A DNA stretch of 10,045 nt from the NCBI GenBank assembly GCA_014858325.1, contig RKCM01000099.1, forward strand, positions 1 to 10,045, read 5' to 3'. The DNA comes from Oscillospiraceae bacterium. GTDB taxonomy: Bacteria; Bacillota; Clostridia; Oscillospirales; Ruminococcaceae. The number at the start of each line of letters is the position of its first letter. The stretch's first letter is position 1. The notes beneath the pieces are model-generated. The model did no database searches. It had not been told where the DNA came from and was given only the letters and a program-made list of their open reading frames with translations. Both the position numbers and the translations under genes were made by a program. This document shows positions 1 to 5,844 of the stretch, piece by piece.

Positions 1-1
1 C

Positions 2-409
2 CCGGACGGCAAGCACAACGTCATTGCCCTGATGGCCGACCAGAAGGGCAACATCCCCAAGGGCGGCACCATGCGTCTGGGCAAGTACCCCTGCACCGTG
101 GCCCCCGGCACCAAGATGGCCGAGTGCTACGGCCAGAGCGAGATCTGGGAGCGCCACCGCCACCGCTACGAGTTCAACAACGAGTTCCGGGAGGAGATGG
201 AGGCCAAGGGCCTCGTGATCTCCGGCACCAGCCCCGATGGCCGCTTGGTGGAGACCGTGGAGCTGCCCGGCCGCGCGTTCCATCTGGGTGCTCAGTTCCA
301 CCCCGAGTTCAAGAGCCGCCCCAACCGCGCCCATCCCCTCTTCAAGGGATTCATCGCTGCGGCCCTCAAGTTCCGCTCTAGCGCACAGCGCAGTTTGATG
401 CATCTGTAA
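2..409 (+). CDS. pyrG: CTP synthase, C-terminal part (5' end outside window)
   Basis: This is the end of CTP synthase, the cytosolic enzyme that makes CTP from UTP, ATP and glutamine in the last step of de novo pyrimidine nucleotide synthesis. About 135 residues are visible, reading in frame from base 2. They belong to the class I glutamine amidotransferase domain. The GGTMRLG segment and the QFHPEF motif, which carries the His and Glu of the Cys-His-Glu triad, match the family; the nucleophilic Cys and the synthetase domain lie upstream of the window. The conserved part ends near HPLFKGFIAAAL. A further dozen or so residues ending RSLMHL look like a poorly conserved tail. The stop is TAA at 407-409. 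A repeat copy begins at once and a strong terminator follows at 484-527, so pyrG ends its transcription unit here. The identification is firm. Confidence 0.96.
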   Translation, partial: PDGKHNVIALMADQKGNIPKGGTMRLGKYPCTVAPGTKMAECYGQSEIWERHRHRYEFNNEFREEMEAKGLVISGTSPDGRLVETVELPGRAFHLGAQFHPEFKSRPNRAHPLFKGFIAAALKFRSSAQRSLMHL

Positions 410-459
410 CCCTCTCAGGCGCTTCGCGCCAGCTCCCCCGAAGGGGGAGCCCTTGGCAG
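410..459 (+). repeat. Two-hairpin dispersed repeat, copy A
   Basis: The element starts with CCCTCTCAG one base after the pyrG stop. Two adjacent hairpins follow. Hairpin 1 is GGCGC-TTC-GCGCC (418-430). Hairpin 2 is GCTCCCCC with GGGGGAGC around a GAA loop (432-450). The order head, variable hairpin, invariant C5/G5 hairpin recurs at 2901-2950. No T-run follows hairpin 2 here, so this copy is not by itself a good terminator. It resembles short palindromic (REP or MITE-like) units dispersed in Faecalibacterium-type genomes; that link is from general knowledge and was not searched. Confidence 0.7.
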
Positions 460-483
460 AACGGTCCACTTTCTTAGAAACGA

Positions 484-527
484 GCAAGGCCCACTATGCG
501 AAACTGCACAGTGGGCCTTGCTTTTTT
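484..527 (+). terminator. Rho-independent terminator of pyrG
   Basis: A perfect 12-bp stem (GCAAGGCCCACT at 484-495 with AGTGGGCCTTGC at 510-521) is extended inside by a 3-bp TGC/GCA stem. Six T follow at 522-527, which places the terminator on the plus strand behind pyrG. The minus-strand gene that ends at 543 runs into the same hairpin. On that strand the trailing sequence (TCGTTTCT) is only moderately T-rich, so termination there would be weaker. Confidence 0.88.
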
Positions 528-542
528 ATCGCTTACAGCGTT

Positions 543-1298
543 TTACTTCTTCTTAGCAGGGGTCTTCTTGGTGGAAGCAGCCTTACGGGCAGCGCGGCTG
601 GGCTTCTTGGCGGCAGGCTTCTTAGCCGGGGCCTTGGCAGCGGCCTTGGGAGCCTCTGCAGGGGCTTTGGCGGCGGCGGGAGCCTCGGTCTTTGCCTCAA
701 CGGCAGCGGGCTCTGCGGGCTTCTCCACAGCCTTCTCGGCGGGCTTTTCCTCCACGGCTGCAACGGGCTCGGCTGCCTTGGCGGGTTCTGCCTTCACGGC
801 TTCGGCGGCTTTGGGCTCTTCGGTCTTGGCGGCGCGCTTGGCGCGGTCCTTCACCTCAGCGATGGTCCACAGCTGGTCGTCACCCGGGGTCTCCTGCCAG
901 ATCTGCAGGATGGCACCCTCGGCGGTGCCCATGCCCACGGTGTCGATGCACTTGCCGCCGGCCCAGTGGGAGCGCAGGCGGACGGTGCCCGCCGGGGTAG
1001 GCTCCACGGTCCACATCTGCGAGGTGCCGCCCACATCCTCCCACAGGTGGAGCCAGGTGCCGTTGGCGGTGCCGGTCATCATCAGGTCGATGAGCTTGCC
1101 GTTGGCGCGGTTGCGGATGCGGTAGACACCGTCGCCCTCCCGGACGAAGGCCCATTCCTGCTCGGGCTTGTGCTCGTACTTGCCCAGGCGGATATCGCCG
1201 CCCTCTTTGGTTTCCACAGCCTGGATGACGCTGCCGGTCTTGGCGGCAATGGTATAGAAGCTTTCCGCCGCAATGACGGTCTGTGCAACAGATTTCAT
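543..1298 (-). CDS. Ricin-type beta-trefoil protein with histone-H1-like Ala/Lys/Pro tail
   Basis: The product is 251 residues in two parts. Residues about 10-148 form a ricin B-type (beta-trefoil) lectin domain. QxW motifs at Q47-W49, Q94-W96 and Q142-W144 are spaced 47-48 residues apart, one per trefoil lobe. Such domains usually bind sugars. Residues about 150-251 are almost only Ala, Lys, Pro and Glu. The tail is mixed acidic and basic at first and strongly basic at the end (PAKKPAAKKPSRAARKA, then STKKTPAKKK), like histone-H1 or Hc1-type nucleoid proteins. No signal peptide or membrane segment is visible, so it is probably cytoplasmic. I chose the ATG at 1298 because GGAGGG lies 7 nt upstream; a longer in-frame ORF from 1406 would cover the promoter and lacks a ribosome site. 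It is monocistronic and divergent from the MATE gene. The domain calls are good; the function is unknown. It could bind nucleic acid through the tail, or a cell-wall or polysaccharide ligand through the trefoil. Confidence 0.85.
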   Translation of the reverse strand: MKSVAQTVIAAESFYTIAAKTGSVIQAVETKEGGDIRLGKYEHKPEQEWAFVREGDGVYRIRNRANGKLIDLMMTGTANGTWLHLWEDVGGTSQMWTVEPTPAGTVRLRSHWAGGKCIDTVGMGTAEGAILQIWQETPGDDQLWTIAEVKDRAKRAAKTEEPKAAEAVKAEPAKAAEPVAAVEEKPAEKAVEKPAEPAAVEAKTEAPAAAKAPAEAPKAAAKAPAKKPAAKKPSRAARKAASTKKTPAKKK

Positions 1299-1345
1299 AA
1301 TGTTTTCCCTCCGTATGTTTTGTTTGCTCTTCTCGGTTTTACTAA

Positions 1346-1374
1346 ATGATACCACAAACCGTGATTTTTCACAA
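1346..1374 (-). promoter_or_regulatory. Sigma-A-type promoter of the beta-trefoil gene
   Basis: Read on the minus strand, TTGTGA (-35, 1369-1374) and TATCAT (-10, 1346-1351) are separated by exactly 17 bp. Transcription should start near 1339, leaving about 40 nt of leader before the ATG at 1298. The -10 matches consensus at 5 of 6 positions and the -35 at 4 of 6. Confidence 0.75.
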
Positions 1375-1461
1375 GGATTTCGCGATTTATTCAGCACATT
1401 TTCCAAAAAGCGTCCGTATTTTCAGGGTTTTGGCATTTTTCGGGCTATGAAACGGGCCCTC

Positions 1462-1490
1462 TCGACATTTTGGAAAGATTGCGCTATACT
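1462..1490 (+). promoter_or_regulatory. Sigma-A-type promoter of the MATE gene
   Basis: TCGACA (-35, 1462-1467) and TATACT (-10, 1485-1490) have a 17-bp spacer, each matching consensus at 5 of 6 positions. The start would be near 1497, about 30 nt before the ATG at 1526. The divergent promoters of this region do not overlap: roughly 90 bp of plain AT-richer sequence lies between them, and I see no clear operator there. Confidence 0.75.
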
Positions 1491-1525
1491 GAAAAGAAAC
1501 GTCTTTGCCAAAAGTGAGGTTTCCT

Positions 1526-2896
1526 ATGTCATCCGCAGCCCAGACCGAAGAGCGCAGTGCAGCGCAGTTCCGCAAAATGACCCAGACCCCGGTGCCGAAG
1601 CTCATCCTGAGCCTTGCGGCCCCCACCATCCTCAGCATGCTCATCACCAGCATCTACAACCTGGCCGATACCTTTTTCGTAGGGCAGCTGTCCACCAGCG
1701 CATCGGGCGCAGTGGGCGTGGTCTCCAGCCTGATGGCCATCATCCAGGCGCTGGGCTTTATGCTGGGCCACGGTGCCGGCGGCATCATCAGCCGCAGCCT
1801 GGGCAGCCAGGATACCCACGCCGCCACAAAATTTGCCTCCACCAGCTTTTTCACAGCGCTGGCTTTCGGCATCGTTCTGGCCCTGTGCGGCCTTGCCACC
1901 CTGCCCGATTTCATGATGCTGCTGGGCAGCACCGAGACGATCCTGCCCCACGCCTGCGCCTATGCGCGGCCCATTCTGTGCGCTGCGCCGGTGATGATCT
2001 CCAGTCTGGTGATGAACAACATCCTCCGCTACGAGGGCAAGGCCAGCTTTGCCATGATCGGCCTGGTCACGGGCGGCTTGCTGAACATCGCGCTGGACCC
2101 GGTGCTCATCTTCGGGTTCGGCATGGGCACCGGCGGCGCGGGCCTTGCCACGGCCCTGAGCCAGTGCGTCAGCTTTGGCATCCTGCTTTCCATGTTCTTG
2201 CGGGGCCGCACCGTCAGCCAGTTCAAGATCACAGCCATCACCCGCAGCGGGCGGGATTTTGCCCAAATCCTTTTCAACGGCGCCCCCAGCTTTGGCCGAC
2301 AGGGCCTGAACAGCATCGGCAGCATGCTGCTGAACATTGCCGCCCGCGGCTACGGCGACGCCGCCGTGGCCGGCATGAGCATCGTCTCCCGCATCTTCCA
2401 GTTCACGCTGTCCGTGGCCATTGGTGTGGGGCAGGGCCTGCAGCCCGTGGCGGCCTTCAACTACGGAGCCATGAAATACCGCCGGGTGCGGCAGGCAGGC
2501 ATCTTCACCATCGCTACAGCCTTCTGCCTCGTCTGCGTGCTGGACGGCCTGTGCTGGTTCGACAGTGAAGCGCTCATCCGGCTGTTCCGCGACGACCCCC
2601 TCGTCACCGCCGTGGCGCTGCCCGCACTGCGCTACCAGTGTCTGGCCATGTTCCTGCAGCCCTTCATCATGGTGACGAACATGATGTTCCAGAGCATCGG
2701 CAAATCCGGCCGAGCGACCTTTCTGGCCTGCTGCCGTCAGGGCTTCTGCTTCATCCCGCTGATCCTGACGCTGCCCCGCATCTGGGGCCTGACGGGCGTG
2801 GAGCTCTGCCAGCCCATTGCGGACGTCCTCACCTTCTGCATCTCGGTGCCGTTTCTGGTGGTGTTCCTCCACCAGCTGGGAGAGAGCGAAGAATGA
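1526..2896 (+). CDS. MATE family efflux transporter
   Basis: This is a multidrug and toxic compound extrusion protein of 456 residues, a normal MATE length. It would be an inner-membrane antiporter exporting organic cations or drugs in exchange for Na+ or H+. The sequence is hydrophobic throughout and consistent with 12 membrane helices. The N-terminal stretch LILSLAAPTILSMLITSIYNL followed by ADTFFVGQL is a MATE signature, and the second half repeats the fold (QGLNSIGSMLLNIAARGYG, GVGQGLQPVAAFNYGA). It is most like the MepA/NorM-type branch common in Clostridia; the substrate cannot be read from sequence. I chose the ATG at 1526 because GAGG at 1516-1519 sits 6 nt upstream. A TTG further upstream at 1505 is in frame but has no ribosome site. 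It has its own promoter and its own terminator at 2931-2956, so it is probably a single-gene unit. No regulator gene adjoins it. Confidence 0.93.
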   Translation: MSSAAQTEERSAAQFRKMTQTPVPKLILSLAAPTILSMLITSIYNLADTFFVGQLSTSASGAVGVVSSLMAIIQALGFMLGHGAGGIISRSLGSQDTHAATKFASTSFFTALAFGIVLALCGLATLPDFMMLLGSTETILPHACAYARPILCAAPVMISSLVMNNILRYEGKASFAMIGLVTGGLLNIALDPVLIFGFGMGTGGAGLATALSQCVSFGILLSMFLRGRTVSQFKITAITRSGRDFAQILFNGAPSFGRQGLNSIGSMLLNIAARGYGDAAVAGMSIVSRIFQFTLSVAIGVGQGLQPVAAFNYGAMKYRRVRQAGIFTIATAFCLVCVLDGLCWFDSEALIRLFRDDPLVTAVALPALRYQCLAMFLQPFIMVTNMMFQSIGKSGRATFLACCRQGFCFIPLILTLPRIWGLTGVELCQPIADVLTFCISVPFLVVFLHQLGESEE

Positions 2897-2900
2897 CGAT

Positions 2901-2950
2901 CCCTCTCAGTCAAAGCCTGACGGCTTTGCCAGCTCCCCCAAAGGGGGAGC
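2901..2950 (+). repeat. Two-hairpin dispersed repeat, copy B
   Basis: The head CCCTCTCAG matches copy A at 410. Hairpin 1 is CAAAGCC-TGAC-GGCTTTG (2911-2928), which differs completely in sequence from copy A but folds the same way. Hairpin 2 is AGCTCCCCC-AAA-GGGGGAGC and is nearly identical to copy A. The element begins 4 nt after the MATE stop codon. Confidence 0.72.
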
Positions 2951-2956
2951 TTTTTT
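2931..2956 (+). terminator. Terminator of the MATE gene formed by repeat hairpin 2
   Basis: A 9-bp stem, AGCTCCCCC (2931-2939) with GGGGGAGCT (2943-2951), has a three-A loop and is followed by T at 2952-2956. Unlike copy A, this repeat copy is followed by a T-run and so should work as a Rho-independent terminator. Confidence 0.85.
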
Positions 2957-2957
2957 A

Positions 2958-2975
2958 CTGTAATGAAACTGTAAT
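2958..2975 (+). promoter_or_regulatory. Pho-box-like direct repeat (candidate PhoB/PhoP site)
   Basis: Two exact copies of CTGTAAT (2958-2964 and 2969-2975) are spaced 11 bp apart. The 18-bp unit matches the classical PhoB box (CTGTCAT, W-rich 4-nt gap, CTGTCAT) at 15 of 18 positions by eye. On the other strand the repeats read ATTACAG, which also resembles the TTNACA-type half sites of Firmicute PhoP. A looser third copy, CTGCAAT, lies at 2982-2988 next to the -35. The site precedes a lipoprotein/PstS operon, as expected for phosphate control. Regulation by a PhoP-type regulator is inferred. Confidence 0.6.
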
Positions 2976-2987
2976 CTCCCGCTGCAA

Positions 2988-3016
2988 TTGCGGATGCCTC
3001 TGGCTCGTATTATAAT
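2988..3016 (+). promoter_or_regulatory. Promoter of the lipoprotein/PstS operon
   Basis: A perfect TATAAT -10 (3011-3016) lies 17 bp after TTGCGG (2988-2993). The -35 is poor, matching only TTG, which fits a promoter that needs an activator. The Pho-box-like repeat is just upstream. The start should be near 3023, about 36 nt before the ATG. Confidence 0.65.
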
Positions 3017-3058
3017 AGAATTGGAAAGGATTTCCCGTTACGATATGAGGTACCGCCT

Positions 3059-4663
3059 ATGAAAACGACACGATCCCGCCTGCGCCGCACCGCTGCCTGT
3101 CTGGTGCTGGCAGGCGCATTGCTCAGCGGCTGCTCCCTGCTGCCAGCCGCTTCTCCCCGCAAAGACCCCGCTGCCGCACAGCCCCAGCCCAGCGACGCCT
3201 CCGCCGCCCTCAACGACGGCAAGCTGCGGATGCTGTACGGCTCGCAGGGGACGATGGTCCTCTGCGGCAGCACCGTGCTGCACGAGGCCGCCAGCGATGA
3301 GACGCTCACCCTGCTGCCTGACACCCTGACGGGGGAGGCGGCCTATTACTGGCGCAGCTGGGCCGACAACACCCTGCCCTCGGGCCGCCGCAGCGCCCTC
3401 TACGACACCGCCGGGGCCGAGGTGCTGGCCTTTGAGGAAGAGTACAATGCCACCCTGACGGGAAACGATCTGATTTTGACGACGCTGCCCTATCTGGAAT
3501 TTGGAGCCGACCGCCCCATGCGGCCCGAGGACTGCCGGGTGATCGACCTGACCACGAAGCAGGACATCCCGACGCCCGAGAACGCCCAGCAGTGTGCCGT
3601 GGCGGGGGATCTGTTTGCCTTTACCTGCTACGATTACCCCGACGAGTGGACCAAGGGCGAGTACGACCCCGACCCATACCTGAACACGCGCCTTGTGCTG
3701 CAGAACAAAGACGGCATTGTGCTGCGGGAGGAAGACCGCTGCCGGGCCACCGGCTTTTCCGCCAGCGACACCAACAGCATCCCCACCGAGTGGCTGATGC
3801 TGGACCAGTACACGGATGGCTTCCTGCCCAGCAGCTCCACCCTCTGGAACCCTGCCACCGGGGAGGAGCTGGAGGGCTTTGACCAGGTGTGCGGCAACGG
3901 CACGGCCAGCTTCAAAAATGAAGACGGCAGCTACCGTCTGGTAGACCTCGTCAGCACCGAACAGAGCCAGACGCTCTGCGAGTTCGACCGCTCCATCAGC
4001 TACTACGTCCCCGGAGCCGCCATCTGCTGGCAGGCCGGGCGAGACTTCCGCTATCAGTTCCACGACCTGAACACCGGCGAGGTGAAGGGCGTGTACAATG
4101 TGGACGCCAACGACGGCCAGCTGGCCGTTTATACCACCGACGGCATCCTCCGCGTCTACGACCGCACCACCGGGGCGCTGCTGACCGACCTGAACGTGGA
4201 ACCCGTAGAAAATCAGGATTCCGCGCAGGTGTGGGCCGTGGGGGAGGATTACGTCCTGCTCATGCTGTATCCGGCGGGGGAAGCCGCCCAGCCCGCCATC
4301 CGGCTTTATCATTCCAAGGGCCTGGTGCGGCAGATCGAGCTCCCCGCTTCCACGCCAGACGGCTACGTTTACTTTGCTCCCCTGAGCCTCGCGGACGGCC
4401 ACGCCTATTTCCGCTACGGCTACGAGGGCCCCAACAATACGACCCTCTACGATGTGCTGGACGAAAGCGGCCATGCCGTCGTCAAGGGGCTGGCCACCTG
4501 CTACAGCTACTACCCCACCGGCTCCAACGCCCTGCCCGATGGAGCCTTTGCGGCCCGCAAAGGCTTCTGCTCCGGCTGGATGCTGCCCACGGGGGAATGG
4601 CTCTACAGCCGCAGCATCTTCTCCACCGCCACCGACGAATCCGACATCAACACGCTCATCTGA
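3059..4663 (+). CDS. Uncharacterised lipoprotein with propeller-like repeats
   Basis: The product is 534 residues; I do not recognise a named family. The N-terminus is a lipoprotein signal: several Arg in the first ten residues, a hydrophobic core and the lipobox LSGC with the lipidated Cys at 25. A Pro/Ala-rich linker of about 25 residues follows, so the body should sit on the outer face of the membrane. The rest has blade-like segments of the type D/N-x-x-TG followed by an aliphatic strand (NPATGEELEG, DLNTGEVKG, DRTTGALLTD, also DLTTKQDIP). This suggests a beta-propeller or similar repeat fold. Several Cys remain in the mature part. No catalytic motif is evident. TGAGGT lies 8 nt before the start. 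It is the first gene of an operon with the PstS-like gene 18 nt downstream, behind the Pho-box-like repeat, so a role in sensing or capturing phosphate or phosphorylated compounds is possible but unproven. Confidence 0.85.
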   Translation: MKTTRSRLRRTAACLVLAGALLSGCSLLPAASPRKDPAAAQPQPSDASAALNDGKLRMLYGSQGTMVLCGSTVLHEAASDETLTLLPDTLTGEAAYYWRSWADNTLPSGRRSALYDTAGAEVLAFEEEYNATLTGNDLILTTLPYLEFGADRPMRPEDCRVIDLTTKQDIPTPENAQQCAVAGDLFAFTCYDYPDEWTKGEYDPDPYLNTRLVLQNKDGIVLREEDRCRATGFSASDTNSIPTEWLMLDQYTDGFLPSSSTLWNPATGEELEGFDQVCGNGTASFKNEDGSYRLVDLVSTEQSQTLCEFDRSISYYVPGAAICWQAGRDFRYQFHDLNTGEVKGVYNVDANDGQLAVYTTDGILRVYDRTTGALLTDLNVEPVENQDSAQVWAVGEDYVLLMLYPAGEAAQPAIRLYHSKGLVRQIELPASTPDGYVYFAPLSLADGHAYFRYGYEGPNNTTLYDVLDESGHAVVKGLATCYSYYPTGSNALPDGAFAARKGFCSGWMLPTGEWLYSRSIFSTATDESDINTLI

Positions 4664-4681
4664 GATCGGAGGTTTTCTGTG

Positions 4682-5674
4682 ATGAAACAAGTTATGATTT
4701 CCCGCCGCGCTTTCCTGCTGGGGCTGGGGGCGGTTTCCTCGGCAGCGCTGCTCTCCGCCTGCAATGATACCAACGCTCCCGTTGATTTGGGGCCCGCGCC
4801 CTCCCAGCCCGATTCCGAGCCTGCGGGCAGCGCCGCTGCCAGCGAAGTGGTCCGTGAGCCCATCCTCACACCGAGCGAGTTTCCCATCACCGACGGCAGC
4901 ACGGCCTGCATCCCGCTCATTGCGCAGATCATGGCCGACACCACCGGCATGGACCTGGAAACGGCCCGAAGCTGTGTGAACACCAACACCACGGCCTGGG
5001 CCTGGCGGAACCTGAGCCTTTACGGCGGCAACGAGGGCGACGCCACCAAGCTCATCATCGCCTACGAGGCCCCGGCCTCCGTGAAGGAGGAGATGGCCGC
5101 AGAGGGCGACCCGCTGGACCAGAAAGCCATTGGCCGGGACGCGCTGGTGTTCATCGTGAACGACGACAACCCCATGCAAAGCCTCTCCCAACAGCAGATC
5201 AAAGACATCTATGCGGGCAAGATTACCAACTGGAAGGAGGTGGGCGGAGCCGACAGCCCCATCGTGGCCTTCCAGCGGGGCGAGGACTCCGGCAGCCAGA
5301 CGCTATTCCAGAAGCTGCTGATCCAGGGCGGCGAGCTGATGGAAGCCCCCACCGAGCTGGCCCCCACGGAAATGGGCGGGCTGGTGGACCGCATTGCCGA
5401 GTTCAACCACTCGGCCAACGCCATCGGTTTTTCCGTCTATTACTACATCTCGGAGATGTACTCCAAGCCCGGCCTGCGGCTGCTGGCCGTGGACGGCGTG
5501 CTCCCCACCAACGAGAGCATCGCGGACCAGCGCTATCCGCTGTGCAACGCGTTTTACGCCGCCGTCCGGCAGGACTCCGCCGAGGGCACGCCGGAGCGCA
5601 AGGTGTACGACTGGCTTTCCACCGATGCGGGCCGCGCCTGCATTGTAAAATCCGGCTACGTGGCCGCAACGTAA
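4682..5674 (+). CDS. pstS: PstS-like phosphate-binding lipoprotein
   Basis: This is a periplasmic-binding-fold protein of 330 residues resembling PstS, the extracytoplasmic subunit that captures phosphate for the PstSCAB ABC importer. Family marks include DGSTACIPL near the mature N-terminus (a ligand-loop signature), IGRDALVFIVNDDNP, then QIKDIYAGKITNWKEVGG, and FQRGEDSGSQTLF with the Arg and Ser-Gly-Ser expected at the anion site. The signal contains SRRAFLLG (residues 7-14), a twin-arginine-like motif, and ends in the lipobox LSAC with Cys27, so it is membrane-anchored. GGAGG at 4668-4672 serves either the ATG at 4682 (9 nt) or an adjoining GTG at 4679 (6 nt); I use the ATG. It is the second gene after the unknown lipoprotein and has a terminator at 5692-5722. 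No permease or ATPase gene follows, so it is separated from pstCAB here. It could instead bind another oxyanion or act as a sensor. Confidence 0.85.
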   Translation: MKQVMISRRAFLLGLGAVSSAALLSACNDTNAPVDLGPAPSQPDSEPAGSAAASEVVREPILTPSEFPITDGSTACIPLIAQIMADTTGMDLETARSCVNTNTTAWAWRNLSLYGGNEGDATKLIIAYEAPASVKEEMAAEGDPLDQKAIGRDALVFIVNDDNPMQSLSQQQIKDIYAGKITNWKEVGGADSPIVAFQRGEDSGSQTLFQKLLIQGGELMEAPTELAPTEMGGLVDRIAEFNHSANAIGFSVYYYISEMYSKPGLRLLAVDGVLPTNESIADQRYPLCNAFYAAVRQDSAEGTPERKVYDWLSTDAGRACIVKSGYVAAT

Positions 5675-5691
5675 GGCTTTTGCCCCCTTTT

Positions 5692-5722
5692 GCTCCTTCC
5701 TTTGCCGGGAGGAGCATTTTTT
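5692..5722 (+). terminator. Terminator after the pstS-like gene
   Basis: GCTCCTTCC (5692-5700) pairs with GGGAGGAGC (5707-5715) through 9 bp including one T-G wobble, around a TTTGCC loop. It is followed by A and six T (5717-5722). It closes the lipoprotein/PstS operon. Confidence 0.85.
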
Positions 5723-5734
5723 ACGCTTTGTTCA

Positions 5735-5763
5735 TTGACTGAACTTAGATTCTTTGCTAAAAT
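5735..5763 (+). promoter_or_regulatory. Sigma-A-type promoter of the PsiE-like gene
   Basis: TTGACT (-35, 5735-5740) and TAAAAT (-10, 5758-5763) have a 17-bp spacer; both boxes match consensus at 5 of 6 positions. The start would be near 5770, leaving a leader of about 75 nt. A small inverted repeat, GTTCA-N5-TGAAC (5730-5744), straddles the -35 and could be an operator. No Pho-box-like repeat is visible here. Confidence 0.72.
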
Positions 5764-5844
5764 AAACACGAAGAAGTTGACAAGTTTTTCCGCACTTTGC
5801 CGGAAAAGCCCCGTTTTTACGAGCCGAAAGGAGCGCCCGTATCC

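Noticed and set aside
453..1349. Plus-strand open frame, very rich in Gly and Leu, over the beta-trefoil gene
   Set aside because: It is an antisense reading of the Ala/Lys/Pro codons of the H1-like tail, starts inside the pyrG terminator region, and has no family resemblance.
1299..1406. 36-residue N-terminal extension of the beta-trefoil protein
   Set aside because: It would cover the promoter at 1346-1374 and has no ribosome site, whereas the ATG at 1298 has GGAGGG 7 nt upstream.
1529..2872. 447-codon minus-strand open frame opposite the MATE gene
   Set aside because: The opposite strand encodes a clear 12-helix transporter; this frame gives a compositionally biased protein with no ribosome site.
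3038..5191. 717-codon open frame on the minus strand opposite the lipoprotein and PstS-like genes
   Set aside because: Its Gly/Val/Ala/Gln/His-rich translation resembles no family and spans two well-supported genes. It results from high GC at third codon positions of the real genes.
5777..5805. TTGACA at 5777-5782 as a second promoter for the PsiE-like gene
   Set aside because: No acceptable -10 is found 16-18 bp downstream; the promoter at 5735-5763 is far better.
5716..5844. A Pho-box-like repeat upstream of the PsiE-like gene
   Set aside because: I searched both strands by eye for CTGTNAT or TTNACA pairs 11 bp apart and found none.
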